Of a DNA stretch of 64,000 bases, positions 39,514-52,700 are shown in pieces. Position 1 is the stretch's first letter, and every line of letters begins with the position of its first letter. The translations under genes and the position numbers were made by a program. The notes beneath the pieces were generated by a model. The model did not search any database. It was not told the origin of the DNA and saw nothing but the letters and a program-made list of their open reading frames with translations. The DNA is from Trichinella spiralis (lineage: Eukaryota > Nematoda > Enoplea > Trichinellida > Trichinellidae): contig CM012955.1 of assembly GCA_000181795.3 (NCBI GenBank), positions 6,897,444 to 6,961,443 of the forward strand, in the 5' to 3' direction.

Positions 39514-40227
39514 GTTTAATACTTTTGTGAGTCATGATAAGTTGTATCTTATCAAAATGGCATTCATTTTTCACAATGAACAACAATAAATTTTTTTATC
39601 AATAAAATTAATCTGACACGTCTGAAAAGTTTAAAATGATCATAAAGTTCACCAGCAAAGAAACAGCATATGACTGAAATACTCAAGTACAGTGTGAATA
39701 GAATTTTTTTTCGACTTTTGCTTTCTTATTGCTTTTCTTGTTTCAAAAAATAATACTATTTTTTAACTTGTATTGTTAAAATATTTGGTTTTTTTTATTT
39801 CGCATTTACTAAAGCAGTCATTGAAAAGGATACAGTATGAAATTGCTTGTGCATTTATTATCGAGCGATTATCATCATAATTGTCATTGTCGAAGAAAAA
39901 ATTGAATTTTAAGAAATTATTGAAAAAGTTTCAAACCAGGTTTATTTGTGCGATATATTATTTAGATGATGATAAGTTGTCTTACATGTATTGTATTGTC
40001 TTTAATTTCAAGCTTGCAACTGTTTTTTTTACTCAGATATGTTTGCACTTGTAAGGCAAAATAAATTTGGAAACGTTTATTGCAAAGTTTAATATCAAAG
40101 AAAAATGAAATCAGTTTAAAATGCAAACGTGGAATATGTGTTCACTTTGTTTAACAAGTGACAACAATAGATAGTATGCTTAAATCAAGAATGTGATGGT
40201 AACAATTATTACTGGAAACGGAAACTG

Positions 40228-40242
40228 ACATACATACATACA

Positions 40243-40276
<34 letters not shown>
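40228..40276. repeat. ACAT tetranucleotide microsatellite
   Basis: About a dozen ACAT units ending in a short AT run. Confidence 0.9.
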
Positions 40277-43200
40277 CAGGCATGTTGATGTCAGTTAGCA
40301 TTTTTGTGATGTGATTCGAGAAAATTTCAATTTGCAGAAATAGCAAACACAGGTTTTTTATAGCTATTTTCTTAAGCATGCATTGGAATAAAAATGGAAG
40401 AAAATGTCACTAAAGCAAAAAAACAGGAAAGAGAATTTCATATATTATAAAAAATTGAAATGTCGTTCAAGTTGACCAAAAATGTTTGCCCGTGGTAGTA
40501 GATTAAATTGAAAATGGCTATCAATTGGAGGAAGAAGTTGTTTTGCAAGCAAATTGACGAGAGCAAAAGAGGAACGTGCTTTGAGAACAATTTTGTCATC
40601 ATATGTCAATGATTAACAGTTGCAAATGCCGTTGAATAATAGTAATATTGAATAATTTTTCAACAACAGCTTCTTTTGCTGCATCGAATTCAGAAAAAAA
40701 AATCATATTTCAAATTTAATTTAAATAATTTTTTCCCTCCTCACTTTATTTTCAATAATTTTTCATTTGCTATTGTTGTTGTTGCTACTGCTGCTGCTGT
40801 TCTTCTCAAATGCATGTGCAATTTTTTAACGTCATCTTTTAAAAAAATATATAACATGCTCCGTGATAAATTTCAAAATTTTATTTTCCTTCAATTCATA
40901 CGTCAGAATAATAATGGAAGCTTTTACGTAGGTGAAGGAAATATTTCCACAGAAAAGTAAGTGCTATAGAATGGGAACATTTTTTGATTTGCAAAAGAAC
41001 AAAAAATGCAAATGTATGTTAGCAACGTAAGCTTGCGTAAGATTGTAAATTTCTGCATTGTTCTTTCAACTGGTTTGGGTGTAAAAATAAATTTCCTCAA
41101 GTTTACACAATGTACTTGGAATGGCTACTTGGACGAAGAAAAATTATTTCCAGTCCAGTTTCATTTGTTAGCTACTCTGCGGTTACCAGCTACTTGCTAA
41201 ATTTCAAAGATGTAAATGCTATTTTTTAATACTTATTCTTTTTTTTTCTAGTTTCCATTATTTTTATATTATTTTAATGGCACTTATCAATTTTTACGCT
41301 GTATAAAAAATATTGTATGCTTGAAATTCGCTTTCTCTTTCTATTTTGATGTTGTAAAAGGCTGACTAAAGTTCGAGTATGCTCCAATTTTTCAAACAAC
41401 GACGAAAAAGTAAGCCTTTAGTTTTTTTAAGAATAATAAAAGAAATATATTTGACTGAAAAAATGATTTAAAATTAAATCACATGATCTTTGAAAATATA
41501 AGCTACCCAGTTGAGAAGGTTTTCAAAAATAAAAAAACACTTTCATATTCTGCCATTTGCGAAGACACAGCTGTTGGTTGGTAAAAATAAAAATTTATCA
41601 TAACCGACGTGTAACTTTTTTGAAATTTAAATTGTACAGCTTGTTCAGCGTTTGATAAATGGAGAATCTCACCTTCGCAAGGATGTTTCTATTAATCATT
41701 ACATTGAAAATGTCACTGAATGCTTATTATTTTACTTGTTTTGTTTATTGATTTATTTATTGATAAATAAGCTTAAGCTAGCTAGTCCTGCTGACAAAAA
41801 GAAGATTTTGTGACATCCAACTTTTCCATTTTGTCGTTTCAAAGTTGCCGATGCTATCGGCTTTGACTGACAGGTGTCGCTAGTTGCCGGAGGTGTTTCT
41901 TGGTCAATCAAAGCCGGAAGTGTTTGCAAAATTGAAAAGCCATCTATGCATATGTAGCGCGTGTTATTCAAAAATTCTGTTCCAATTGGTGAATAAAATG
42001 GTCCATGCTCGATCATTTGCATTTTGCAAATAATCGAGCATGTTCTTAATTTTGTGCGCAATTTGCATCAAGCATGACTATGCTGTGATCGATGTACTGT
42101 TTTCAATAAGCTGAGGTTTGTTGTTTTCCAGTTTTTGATTTTGTTTTTGCTTACTAACTTTTGTTTTTTGTTAAGCTTAATTCAATTTCAAATTTTTTAA
42201 AGATTTATTTCATTTCTTTTCTTGTTCAGCATTCATCATTGATAAAATACAAAGAAAAATTTCATTCGACTTAACGTGAATGAATTGCATTCATTTTTAA
42301 ATTGATTCTGATTGGTTACATTTGTTTTTTGTTTTTGTTCGAATACTGTACATTTAGTTGTTTTTTCTTCCTTTCCTGTAAATTCTTCCTATACATCAAA
42401 ATTAAAAACAATAAACAAACAAAATATGCATATATTATTATGAATGTAATTTTTATTTCTCATGTCATCGTATGATAATTGTTAAACAAGAAAGTAATTG
42501 ACAAAATTTCATACATCAGTATATTCATCTTATGCCAATCATCATCTGTGTGATTGATGTTGTTCATAACAATGCTGTGTATAATGACTACTGTTTTCTA
42601 TCTTTTCCTTGTCTGTGTATGTGTATGTTTGTGGGTTTTTTTTGATGATTGTAGATTGATTTTATGAAAAATTGTTTTGAAAAGAAAGGCATTATTGATT
42701 GTAAATAATTTTTTTCAAAAGCAGCTGTTGTTTTTTTTGAAAAAGAGTAAAAAATGAATTTTTCGGTTTAGCGCTTAGTTTTGAGAAAAATTGAACAAAA
42801 TTTTCGAAGCAAAAAGTTACGATTATTTATTATTTTTTATTGATTAATAATAATATTGAACTTTTTAGTGATCATTTTATTTTCGTGTGAAAATAAAAAA
42901 TGGAATTAATTTTTCAATTCATTTATTTGCTTACTGTAGTCAGCAATGGAAAATGCCATTTGACAGTGATGTGAGTGTTTAGATTTATCTTGCTTTATTT
43001 TTTTTACTGTATTTTTTTTGAATTCTTTTCACTTTTTCAAATTACTGATCCGATATATTTGTTGTTGTATTTCGGTTGACGTTGGAAACTTTTTTTATTT
43101 TAATAATAATAATAATGAAAGAACAACGTGGTGAAATAAATAACTGATGGTAGAATAACAGCAAATTTTGGATTTTTATTTTGCATAATTTTGTTATTCT

Positions 43201-43424
43201 ACTCGGCCAGTGTTGTTTGTTATCAACTTTGTCAGGGTGAAGTGAGGAAATTGTAAAATTCGAATGATTCAAAATATCCACAACCAACAAAGTGCAAAAT
43301 TTGTGTCCAACGAACAATAAGCAATTTTGACCAATTATGATAGAAATTATTCTGTTTTTTTAAATAATTGTTTATTGTTTATTTGTTGTTCAATTAATAG
43401 AAGAATTGTGAATTATTTGGCGAA

Positions 43425-44030
43425 CGTGTGTGTGTGTGTGTATTGTTGGAATTTAATTTTACATGCAATTCGTAGAAATGTTCATCAATTGATGACAAAT
43501 AATTGATCGTCATTCAATTTGGAAAACAAAGAAAATTGTTCTTGCTCTATTTTCCATCACACAACTAAAACTACAACAAGATCGATGGGTGGGTCATCAA
43601 TTTATCTAAAGTAACAACAACAACAACAACAACAATGATTTTATTGCAAAAATTTTTTTCTTCTGCATCCATTTTCAATTTAATTTATGTATTTCTTTTT
43701 TATTTAAAATATTATTATTAGTTTGTTTAAATTTAACAAGAAAAACAATAATATATTGAAGATAAAATTTACATTTTCTACTCTTCGTTATTTGTTTATT
43801 TAATCAAATGTAACAAACATAATTGCATGTTTCAAGTTTTCTCTTTATAAAAATTTCACATTACACATATATATATATACCTATATATTGTTAAAACTTT
43901 TGATAATTAAAATTTCTTTTTGCTGATGATGCTCAGTGTAATAAAAGAAAACAAAACTCAACTATATGAACAGCAACGTTAGTGCTGAGAGAAAAGTGTG
44001 TGTGTAAGAATAATAATAATAATAATAATA
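43425..44030. repeat. Cluster of simple repeats (GT, CAA, AT, AAT)
   Basis: Within 600 bp lie a GT run (43425-43441), a CAA run (43613-43635), a short AT run near 43868 and an AAT run (44010-44030). A mixed ATT/CTT stretch follows at 44128-44216. Confidence 0.8.
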
Positions 44031-46582
44031 TCAGCAACTAGAGGCGTAGTAATTTTGCAATGGATGCAGCAAATGCAGAACAGCTGTGCGATCAGTTTTA
44101 TTTCGTTCGTTATATAAAGATGATGATGATGATTATTATTATTATTCTTATTATGAAGATCATACCGCCGGTGTTTCTCTTCTTCTTCTTCTTCTTCATC
44201 GTCGTCTTCTTATTCTACTTTGTCGGATGTTTTGCATTTTCAGTATGTTCACGTGCAATTCAACCACTTTCACTACATCTTACACATGTGAGACTTATTC
44301 TCTCTTTTCTTCACAAATTGTTCATTTTTCCACTTTACACTCAAATATACCATCAAATTCTGCTGCTGCTGCTGCTACTATTTAACCACTTTGAAATGAG
44401 ATCGTTTTTCTCCTTTTTTATTCATCCGATTATCATTTCATGTTCATCTATGGTATACGTTTATTATTATTATTTTTTTTGCTTTTAAACGTTCCCATAA
44501 TTTCTCTCACAAATGTCAATTGCTTTTTGCAAAAAATTCACATTGAAAATTAAATAACATGTTATATGTATATGTATTTTTTTTCTTTCCAAAAATTGAA
44601 AATCATTTCAACAAGTTGTGAGTGAAGAATTTTTCCTCAAATTATGCAAATATTTCACTCGTTCGATTTGTTCGATAATTGCGTCCGTTTTCGTAAAAAT
44701 GTTTCCAATTTGTTGCAATTTCGACACTTTGAAATGGCAAACGATCATTTACAAAAAATACTGTAATATTGAATTTCAAACTTGAACATTTGTTTGTTTA
44801 CTGTTACGGCTGACCACCTCCTTCGCGAACCGTCGCAGTGCGTGGGAGCATGGTACGTTACCATGGAATTTTTCCACATGGAATCCTACGACCGTTAATT
44901 CGCCAGTCAGTTGACAATTTTCACCCCAAAATTTTCCCACAATATATACCGTTTCAGTTTTTCTTCTTTTTTTTTCCATTTTTTTATTTTTAAATTTAAA
45001 AATTGTGAGCATTTTTATGAAAAATTTTTTTGTTTCTATTTTTAAAAATTGTTTTTTTTCTTTTTACAATTGTCATTTATATCGTAATCGTATCGATGAA
45101 CAATTATTTAATATATATTTTATTTTAATTTTTTAAATTGATCCTCATATCTGTATATTGCATCATATTTTTTGTTTTCTTTTTTAAATATAATTTCATT
45201 ATTGTTTTTCTCTTTTGAGAATTCATGTTATTTTTTTTATTTATCATGATTGTTTAAATTTTCAATTTAATAAAATTGAATCAGCAATCATTAGTGTGTA
45301 ATAATGTTATTCAATTTTACTTGAATATTTTTCTGTTAATAGATCAGCTTAATTTATTTAGTATTTATATAAATAAATAAATAAATATTTCTTATCATTG
45401 CAAGTATTATTGTTGTTTAATAAAAGAAAAAAAATTCAAAAAGAATACAGTTTTCAATTCTCGTCTTCATCTTTTCATCACCACTTTCTTCTTCTTCAAG
45501 TTGTTGGATATTTTTCAATTTTAATTATTTTGACAATTTTTTTTTAATCGAAAACAATTTCAGTTTTTCAAAAATTCGTGGAAAATGTAATGACCAATAT
45601 TTATTGTTGCGCGTGTTTACAAAAGTACTTATTTTGTTGATTTGTTTGTTTTCTGATTTTCCATTTTATACATGCAGTTGAAGAATTGGAAATTTTATCA
45701 AAAAATTTATTTTTTTGAACATCAAAAATAGTGGATCAATTTGTTTAAAGAGAGGGATTTGTTTCAGTACGGATGTGGTGAAATTGTCGTTGGGCGGCGT
45801 TGTTTTGCAGACGTTGAGAGAGAGAGAAGAAAAGAAAATTTACCCTACAATTAGGGTTGGGGGGGAGGAATTTGAAATAATTGGTTTTTCAATAAATTGA
45901 ACAGATATTTATTTATTAAAATTGTTGTTGTTGATCACGACAGTTTGTTGCGTCAGTTGTTGGCTTGTGACAATGGAAGCAATGTTTGAATTGTTTAAAT
46001 TTCGATTGTAAAAAAAATTGAAACATTTTTGTCTTGCAAATTTTCTCTGTGAACATCATCTTTCGGTGTGTAAAAGAAAAGAGTGCTTTTATAATTTGTA
46101 AAATTTCATTGAGCGTCTGTTGTTTGTTATAAAAGTGATTGGATTTTCATCTGGCCAATGATTGAAGACATATTTTAAAATGTTGAATGGTGAAATTTTA
46201 TTATTATTATTATTATTAATCCGGTTCGTGCTGGCCGAAAATTGTCCAAAAATCGATTCAATTGACCATCGCCGGCCTGGCAATTGCATCTCTACTACAC
46301 GCTTGCATGTTTATCATCATTCATCCCACTTTGCTAGCTAGCATTGCGTTCAGTTGAGCATTGCTCGAAATATTGTCTATCGTTCGTGTGTTCGGGTTTT
46401 TAATATTGAAAATTTTTACAATTTGTCACTTTGTTGTTTGGGAAATTATTCATTTCAGATTTTACGCAAATTACGGCACAAGTCGGCCGGCCGGTCGCAG
46501 GGGCGTGGAAAATTTGAATTTTCCTCGGACCAACGGAGGAAGAGAATATCGATTCGACTCGTCGAGCTTGGTAGAAGTGGCT

Positions 46583-46650
46583 ATTATTATTATTATTATT
46601 ATTGTTGTTATTATTATTATCATTGTTGTTGTTGTTGTTGTTGTGGCTGT
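46583..46650 (+). repeat. ATT/GTT trinucleotide tract in the presumed 5' UTR of the guanylate cyclase
   Basis: ATT units followed by GTT units about 95 bases upstream of the cyclase ATG. The tract is open in the same frame as the coding exon and would read as poly-Leu, but no ATG precedes it there. Confidence 0.85.
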
Positions 46651-46745
46651 TACTGCTGCTTCTGTTGGTATTGTTCAGTGAAAGCTTGTACAAGCGACGC
46701 GCGTTGGATGCGACGCCGCGCGCGACGTCTGCTTGTGGCGGCAGC

Positions 46746-49700
46746 ATGAAGGCTGATGAAGGAGTCGGGCCGGTGGCTTTGTTGGTGCGCGTGGTACTCT
46801 GCTGGGGTCTGCTGATCTGCGACTGCAGCCGTGCGGCGCCGGCGCAACACCGCATACAGATGATGGTGGCCATGCCGTACGAACTGGGTCCGCCGTGGCA
46901 GAATCCGTTCCTGCTCACTCGGTCGGTTGCCGAGCCGGTGATCCAACTGGCCATTGATGACGTCAGCAGGAAGGGCTTTCTGAACAACATCGCCATCGAT
47001 TTGCATTTTCGCAACACCAACTGTTCGGACACGCTCGGACCCTACTACGCGGTCGAAGCTTACTGTGCCAAGCAGCTCGACGTGGTTCTTGGCTTCGCCA
47101 GCGCGTACGCGTTGGCTCCGGTGGCTCGTCTGTCCGGCTTTTGGAGCCAGGGCGTGCCGGTGATCACCACCATTGCTCAGGTCGACTCGTTGGACGACCG
47201 TTCGGTTTACAAGCTGTTGACCCGGATGAACGGCTCCTACCGCGAACTCGGCTCCACAATAATCCACTTGTTGCAGTTGCTCAACTACGAGACGGTCGCT
47301 TTTCTGTTTCACAGCAATTTGCGTCGGCCAGCTTTTGGCAAATCCGAATGCTTTTTCCAAATGGTCGCCATCAACAATCAACTGTTGAAAGCGAGCGGTT
47401 GGCGTCAACCACCGGTTATTGATTTCGACGAATTTTTCGACAGCAATTATGAAGATCTACTCAAACGTGCCTCCATGTCTGCCAACGGTAAGTGGATTTC
47501 TTTTTTCCTTTTGTTCTTTTTTTTTGTACACGCATCTACAGTAATACTGACAAAAACAATTGGTATTTCAAGAACAATTTCAATAAAATACATTTTTTTA
47601 AAGTTTTTTGTATATATGCATAAATAATATATGATTCATTAATTGATTTAATAATTTTATTGATGTTGTTGTTGTTGTTGTTGCTGCTGAGGAAAAGAAT
47701 GATGTTTATTTTTTTAATTTTTTGAAATTGTTTTGAAAACAAAACAGTCGTATCATTTGTTTTCAAAATTTAGTGGGAAACAAAGGTAAAAAATGAAAAG
47801 TGGCAAAAGAAATTATTTTTATTAATATACATTTTTTTATGGCATGTGTAAGCAAATTTTACTTGTTTTCTTTTTTACATTCCACATACACGAGAAAGCT
47901 CTTTTCGGTTTTGGCCATTTCTGATCGCTCGTTGCACGTGCTTTTCTGGTTGAAATTTGATATGATATATCGACAGTTGGAGCTCTGGATTGGATTGGGG
48001 AAATAATCTGGGTTTTATTTATTTATTTATTATATATTTTATTGAAATATTCTGTTTAGAAATTTCAACTTTTTGGCTTTTTATTTTGCAGAAAATTGTA
48101 GTTTTGTCTACTTTGTTTCAAGCGTTGATTTGTTCAAGGTTGATGATTTTTATTTGATGCTCTGCGATCACGACGATACTCATTCATTGCCAACTAGCTT
48201 CGCGTTGTTGATCGTGATGAACAACACTAAAGCGTGAAACAAGCAAGCCAGTGGGAACTTTGACCATTTTTTCTCATTTAGTTTTTTCTTTTTTTAATTA
48301 AAAATTTTATCATTGTTAAATTTTTAATATATCCAATAATTATATTATTATTATTGGATTTATTTCTTTTAAATTTAATCTGTTGATGTATAATAATCTG
48401 TAGCTTTGGTTAATTGTTATTGAAGTAATAAATAAATCGGTTGTGGTGGTGGTAATTGGATTGCAATAACAGCGGAGCGACGGCACAGCGGCAGAAACGG
48501 AATCATTTTGTTGTAAATAATTGCTTCAAGCATGAATAACTATTGTTCGACATGATGATGATGATGATGACGACGGTCAGTAATAAAATTGAACAAGTTG
48601 ACTGTAATATTCTTATTTTTATTGTCATTTGTTGTTGCAAAAAATTTTCTCTACCGAAAATTTGCTCCAAATTATTGATTTTCAATACCAATTAATGTAC
48701 AGTATTCATCATCTTATTCAGAAGAGCAGAGTAAAGAAAAATTTTGCTTATTTTCAAAATCATCATCATCATCATCATTGTTTTGCATTTTATTTACAAA
48801 TCCGTCATAAAATAGTGTTGTGAAGTGAAAGAACACGTTGTTGTGTGAAGTATAATTTCCAAGGATCGATTGGTGAAAATGGTGCATGTTTTTATTGTTG
48901 CTAATTAAAACTGTTAAATTGTTAAAGATTGATTGCTAATAATTTAATTTAATTTAATTTTTTTTATTTTGTAATATTGCAAATTATTCAAAATTTGCAT
49001 TGCAGAAAATTGCTGCATTTTCTGATGGAACGCGAGAATTATCCGTTTATATCTGAATTTATATATGCATGTAATTTTTTGGAAAAATGTCATTGTTTTG
49101 GAATTTTTCAAAAATAAAATTAACGTTATTATTTTTTTTGTGACTTAATTCGAATATTATAAAATTGAAAGTATAAACAGTAATATTATCATCATCATCA
49201 TCATGATGCACATCAGCAGCAGCAGCAGCAGCAGCAACAATAACAAACAATTAACTAACAGCTACGGCAACATTAGTATGCCAAGCAAGCAGCAATGCAT
49301 ATAAGATCATAAGCGGCAAGCGATGTTGAAATTTTGATCATAATCACATTGTATGTAGTGTAGTAGTTGATTGATTGATTGATTAATGAATGAATGTTAG
49401 TTTGAAATGGGCAAAAATGAAAAATTATTGCACCGTTGTTGTTTTTCTTTTTGAAAAAAAGCATAAATTTATGTATGTAGAATAATTTCACTGCAAGCTA
49501 CTCACGACGATATTACAGACCGGTAGTAATAGAATTGGATGAATTGTAACAGTTCGGCGTGAGTAGATGGCGGTGTTGTTGTTTGTCAATTAAAACGAAA
49601 AGCAAATTTCCATTTTTAGTGATCCTGATGTGCGCATCAGTGGATACGATTGAAAATTTGATGCACGCCGCCGCCAGGCTGGGCATGACCGAATCTGGAA

Positions 49701-52700
49701 AATATATCTTTTTCAGTATTCACATTCACTCAGAGTAAAAAAGATCAAATTTTAGAACTTTTTTTTTCAAGAAAGAGCGACAATTTCCCCCTCCCCTCCC
49801 TGCGTTTGTTTAATTAATAAATCTCTGTTACAGTATGCAAGATGATTTTTCCTGGCAATTGAGCAATGTATCTCAGGCGGAAAGAGAGCAAGATTTGAAA
49901 ACGTTCGCGTCGTTGAAAATTGTCACTCTACGACGACCGTCCCAGTCGTTGTACCGTCGATTTGAAGAGGATGTGAAAGCGTTGGCTCAGAAAAAGTTCA
50001 ATTACACCCAGATTACCGGCAAACCGTACAAAGTATGCAAATTATTATATTTTCAACTTTGCATTATTTCAACGTACGGCAACAAAGCGCAGGTTACGAA
50101 ATTTACCAGCGCATTCTACGACGCAATCATGCTTTACGCTATCGCTTTGAACGAGACGCTCAGTTTGGGCTTCAGTCCCAGAAACGGTCTTGAAGTAACA
50201 CGCCGGATGTGGAATCGTTCTTTTGCAGGTGAACTTTTGCAGGCAAAATTCTCTTCATCTGTCATTTCGGATTCATTTTCACCGGATGTTGTTGTTTTTG
50301 TTGTCAAATTTTTTGATAATTTTTTAATTTCAAAGGTATCGGAGGCAACGTCACCATAAGCAAGGATGGCGATCGATTTTCCGACTATTCCGTATTGGAT
50401 TTGAACCCTCAAACTGGTACTTTTGAAGTATGCGCAACAATTCTGACTAACTTGCTAACTGAATGCTGTTTCAAACCCATTACCGCCGTTCCCTCCCCTC
50501 CCCCTCCCTCCCTCCCCCCCCCCTACAAAAAAAAACAAAGACAGAAAAGTACACGCTTGAAATTCTTTTTTTCCCCTTTTTCAGGAAGTGGCTTATTATG
50601 CCGGCTCACAGGACAAGCTTTACGTGGTTGGTCAGTGGTATTGGGCAGGCGGCAGTCCACCGCCGGATCGACCAATCTGTGGTTTTGACAATTCAAAATG
50701 CCCAAGCAAAAGTGAATCGATTTGAATTTTTTTTTAATTTTTTTTGATCCATTTTGATTTCTTTCAGATCTCTCACCGTGGGCTGTAATTTTGATCGTCT
50801 TTTCAACGCTGACCGTAATATTTGGTGTGATCGCTTTGTTCGTGTTCAGGTGAGGGAACAAAACGGCAGAGAGGTGTGTTTTGCAATTTTCGTCGAACAA
50901 TATATCCAATTCCACAGACGATACAAACTTGAAGCAGAGCTGAGAACGATGAGTTGGAGAATTTTTTGGGACGAACTTTCTGGGCAGAAGAAGCAGAACA
51001 AGTGTCGCAAGCGAAACGACAGTCGGGCGTTCCATTGGTTGTATGAGCAGAGAAATTCGCTGATCTGCGAGGAAAATTACGACGACAGTTTTACATCGTT
51101 GACAGATGTTGGTTTAAAAAATATCTATTTATTTATGTATTCTATATATATGTATGTATACTGTGTTACAAATTTTTTAGAGTTTGTGTACGGTAGAGGG
51201 TTTGGAATTGGAAAAGGAAAAGAACGCATTCACGAAAATTGCCAACTATCGGGTATGGGCAGTTTAGTTGCTTGCTTTGCTTCATCTCGTCCAGTGCCAA
51301 TTAATTAATTAATAGTATAACACTTTTTGTTGCTGGTCATTTGTGTGCAGGGTCAAATTGTCGCCGTGAAAATGTTGAACATTCAACGAAATCGTATCGA
51401 ACTCAGCCGCAAGCTGCTTATTGAATTGAAAAAAGTATATTTTTTTTTTTTTGAAAAAACGTTTCCATCTATTGCGGGCGTGAATTGTTGTTGTTAAGCT
51501 TGTGGACAATTTTTGCTTGTTTATTTTCTGTTTTGCTTTTCAGATGAAAGACTTGTCCCATGAGCATGTTACCAGATTTGTCGGAGCCTGCATCGACTCG
51601 CCTCATTATTGCATTGTCACGGAATATTGTCCCAAAGGCAGTCTTCAGGTAATGATGATTTTCTATTTCTTATTTTCTTCTTCTTCTTCTTATTTTTCAC
51701 ATTTCACTACTTATGCACAGGATATATTGGAAAATGCCGGCATCAAATTGGACAAGATGATGATCTATTCCCTGATGCACGACATAATCAAAGTAGTTTA
51801 TTTTATTATTGCTTTTTTCTTTTTTTTTCTTGTCATTTTCCTCTTTCACAGTATTGTTGATATGTGCAGTAAGTAGTATGATCCAGTTATCATTTTTTGA
51901 AAAACTAACTAATGGAAAATGAGTTCCAAAAAATCTGAAATATCTCACTCAGATATATTGTTTTCTTTAAATCACACGATTCTCATGATTAACGTTTACC
52001 ACACCCACACACATGCATCGGTACGGTTTCCAGGGTATGGTATTCATACATTCCACTGATATTCGCTCGCATGGGAAATTGAAGTCGACAAATTGTGTAG
52101 TGGACAGTCGCTTTGTGTTGAAAATAACTGACTTTGGCTTGAATCATATTCACGAGCTTGAGACGGTGAAAGAGGATTTTCTGTCCAATTCATTTTGGAG
52201 AGGTAGGTACACATTTTGTGGAACAGATTTGACCAATGAATGCGCAAATAAAATTAATTGTACATTTTATTTCAGCAAAACTGTGGACTGCTCCGGAACT
52301 TCTACGGTTAGATTGTCCACCGATGGGTGGAACGCAGAAAGGGGACGTTTACAGTTTTGCTATAATTTTGCACGAAATGTTGTTTCGTCGAGGTGTATTT
52401 TACACCAGTGATGAAAACAGTTTTGCGAGAGGTAATAATATTTGTACAATGATGATTGCTAAAAATTTGTACTTTTCTCTGTTCTGCACGTTTAGCCACA
52501 CTTCACACACGCATACTGATTGATTGACTGATTCAATTATAAAATTTATATTTTACTTTATTGCAGACATTGTGGAAAACGTTCGCATGGGTATGCAGCC
52601 ACCTTTCAGACCGACCGTTTTGGAAACGTCGTTCGATGGGGTGATTATCAGTTTGATGGTTCGCTGTTGGTCAGAGAATCCTGACGACCGACCGGACTTT

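Larger units (their letters stand above)
35549..46745. other. Long region without a recognisable gene between Frizzled and the guanylate cyclase
   Basis: About 11 kb. A polyadenylation-type AATAAA near 35776 could serve Frizzled. The region has GC-richer patches (about 36000-36070, 38580-38960, 41770-42080, 44800-44960, 46470-46570) and many microsatellites. Frames such as 41753-42061 (minus) and 44776-45012 (minus) are open but match no family I know. The final part, from an acceptor-like atttcag at 46453-46459, probably contains 5' UTR of the cyclase gene. Confidence 0.5.

Noticed and set aside
41753-42061. 102-residue minus-strand frame in a GC-richer patch
   Set aside because: Begins with an ATG and looks less biased than most, but shows no motif, no convincing splice partners and no known homologue.
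44060-44488. 142-residue frame in the Frizzled-cyclase interval
   Set aside because: Built mostly from ATT/CTT/CTG microsatellites, giving poly-Ile, poly-Phe and poly-Leu; a repeat artefact.
46602-46745. Upstream extension of the cyclase coding region with poly-Leu
   Set aside because: No ATG in this frame; the 46746 ATG is followed by a normal signal peptide and the ligand-binding domain.
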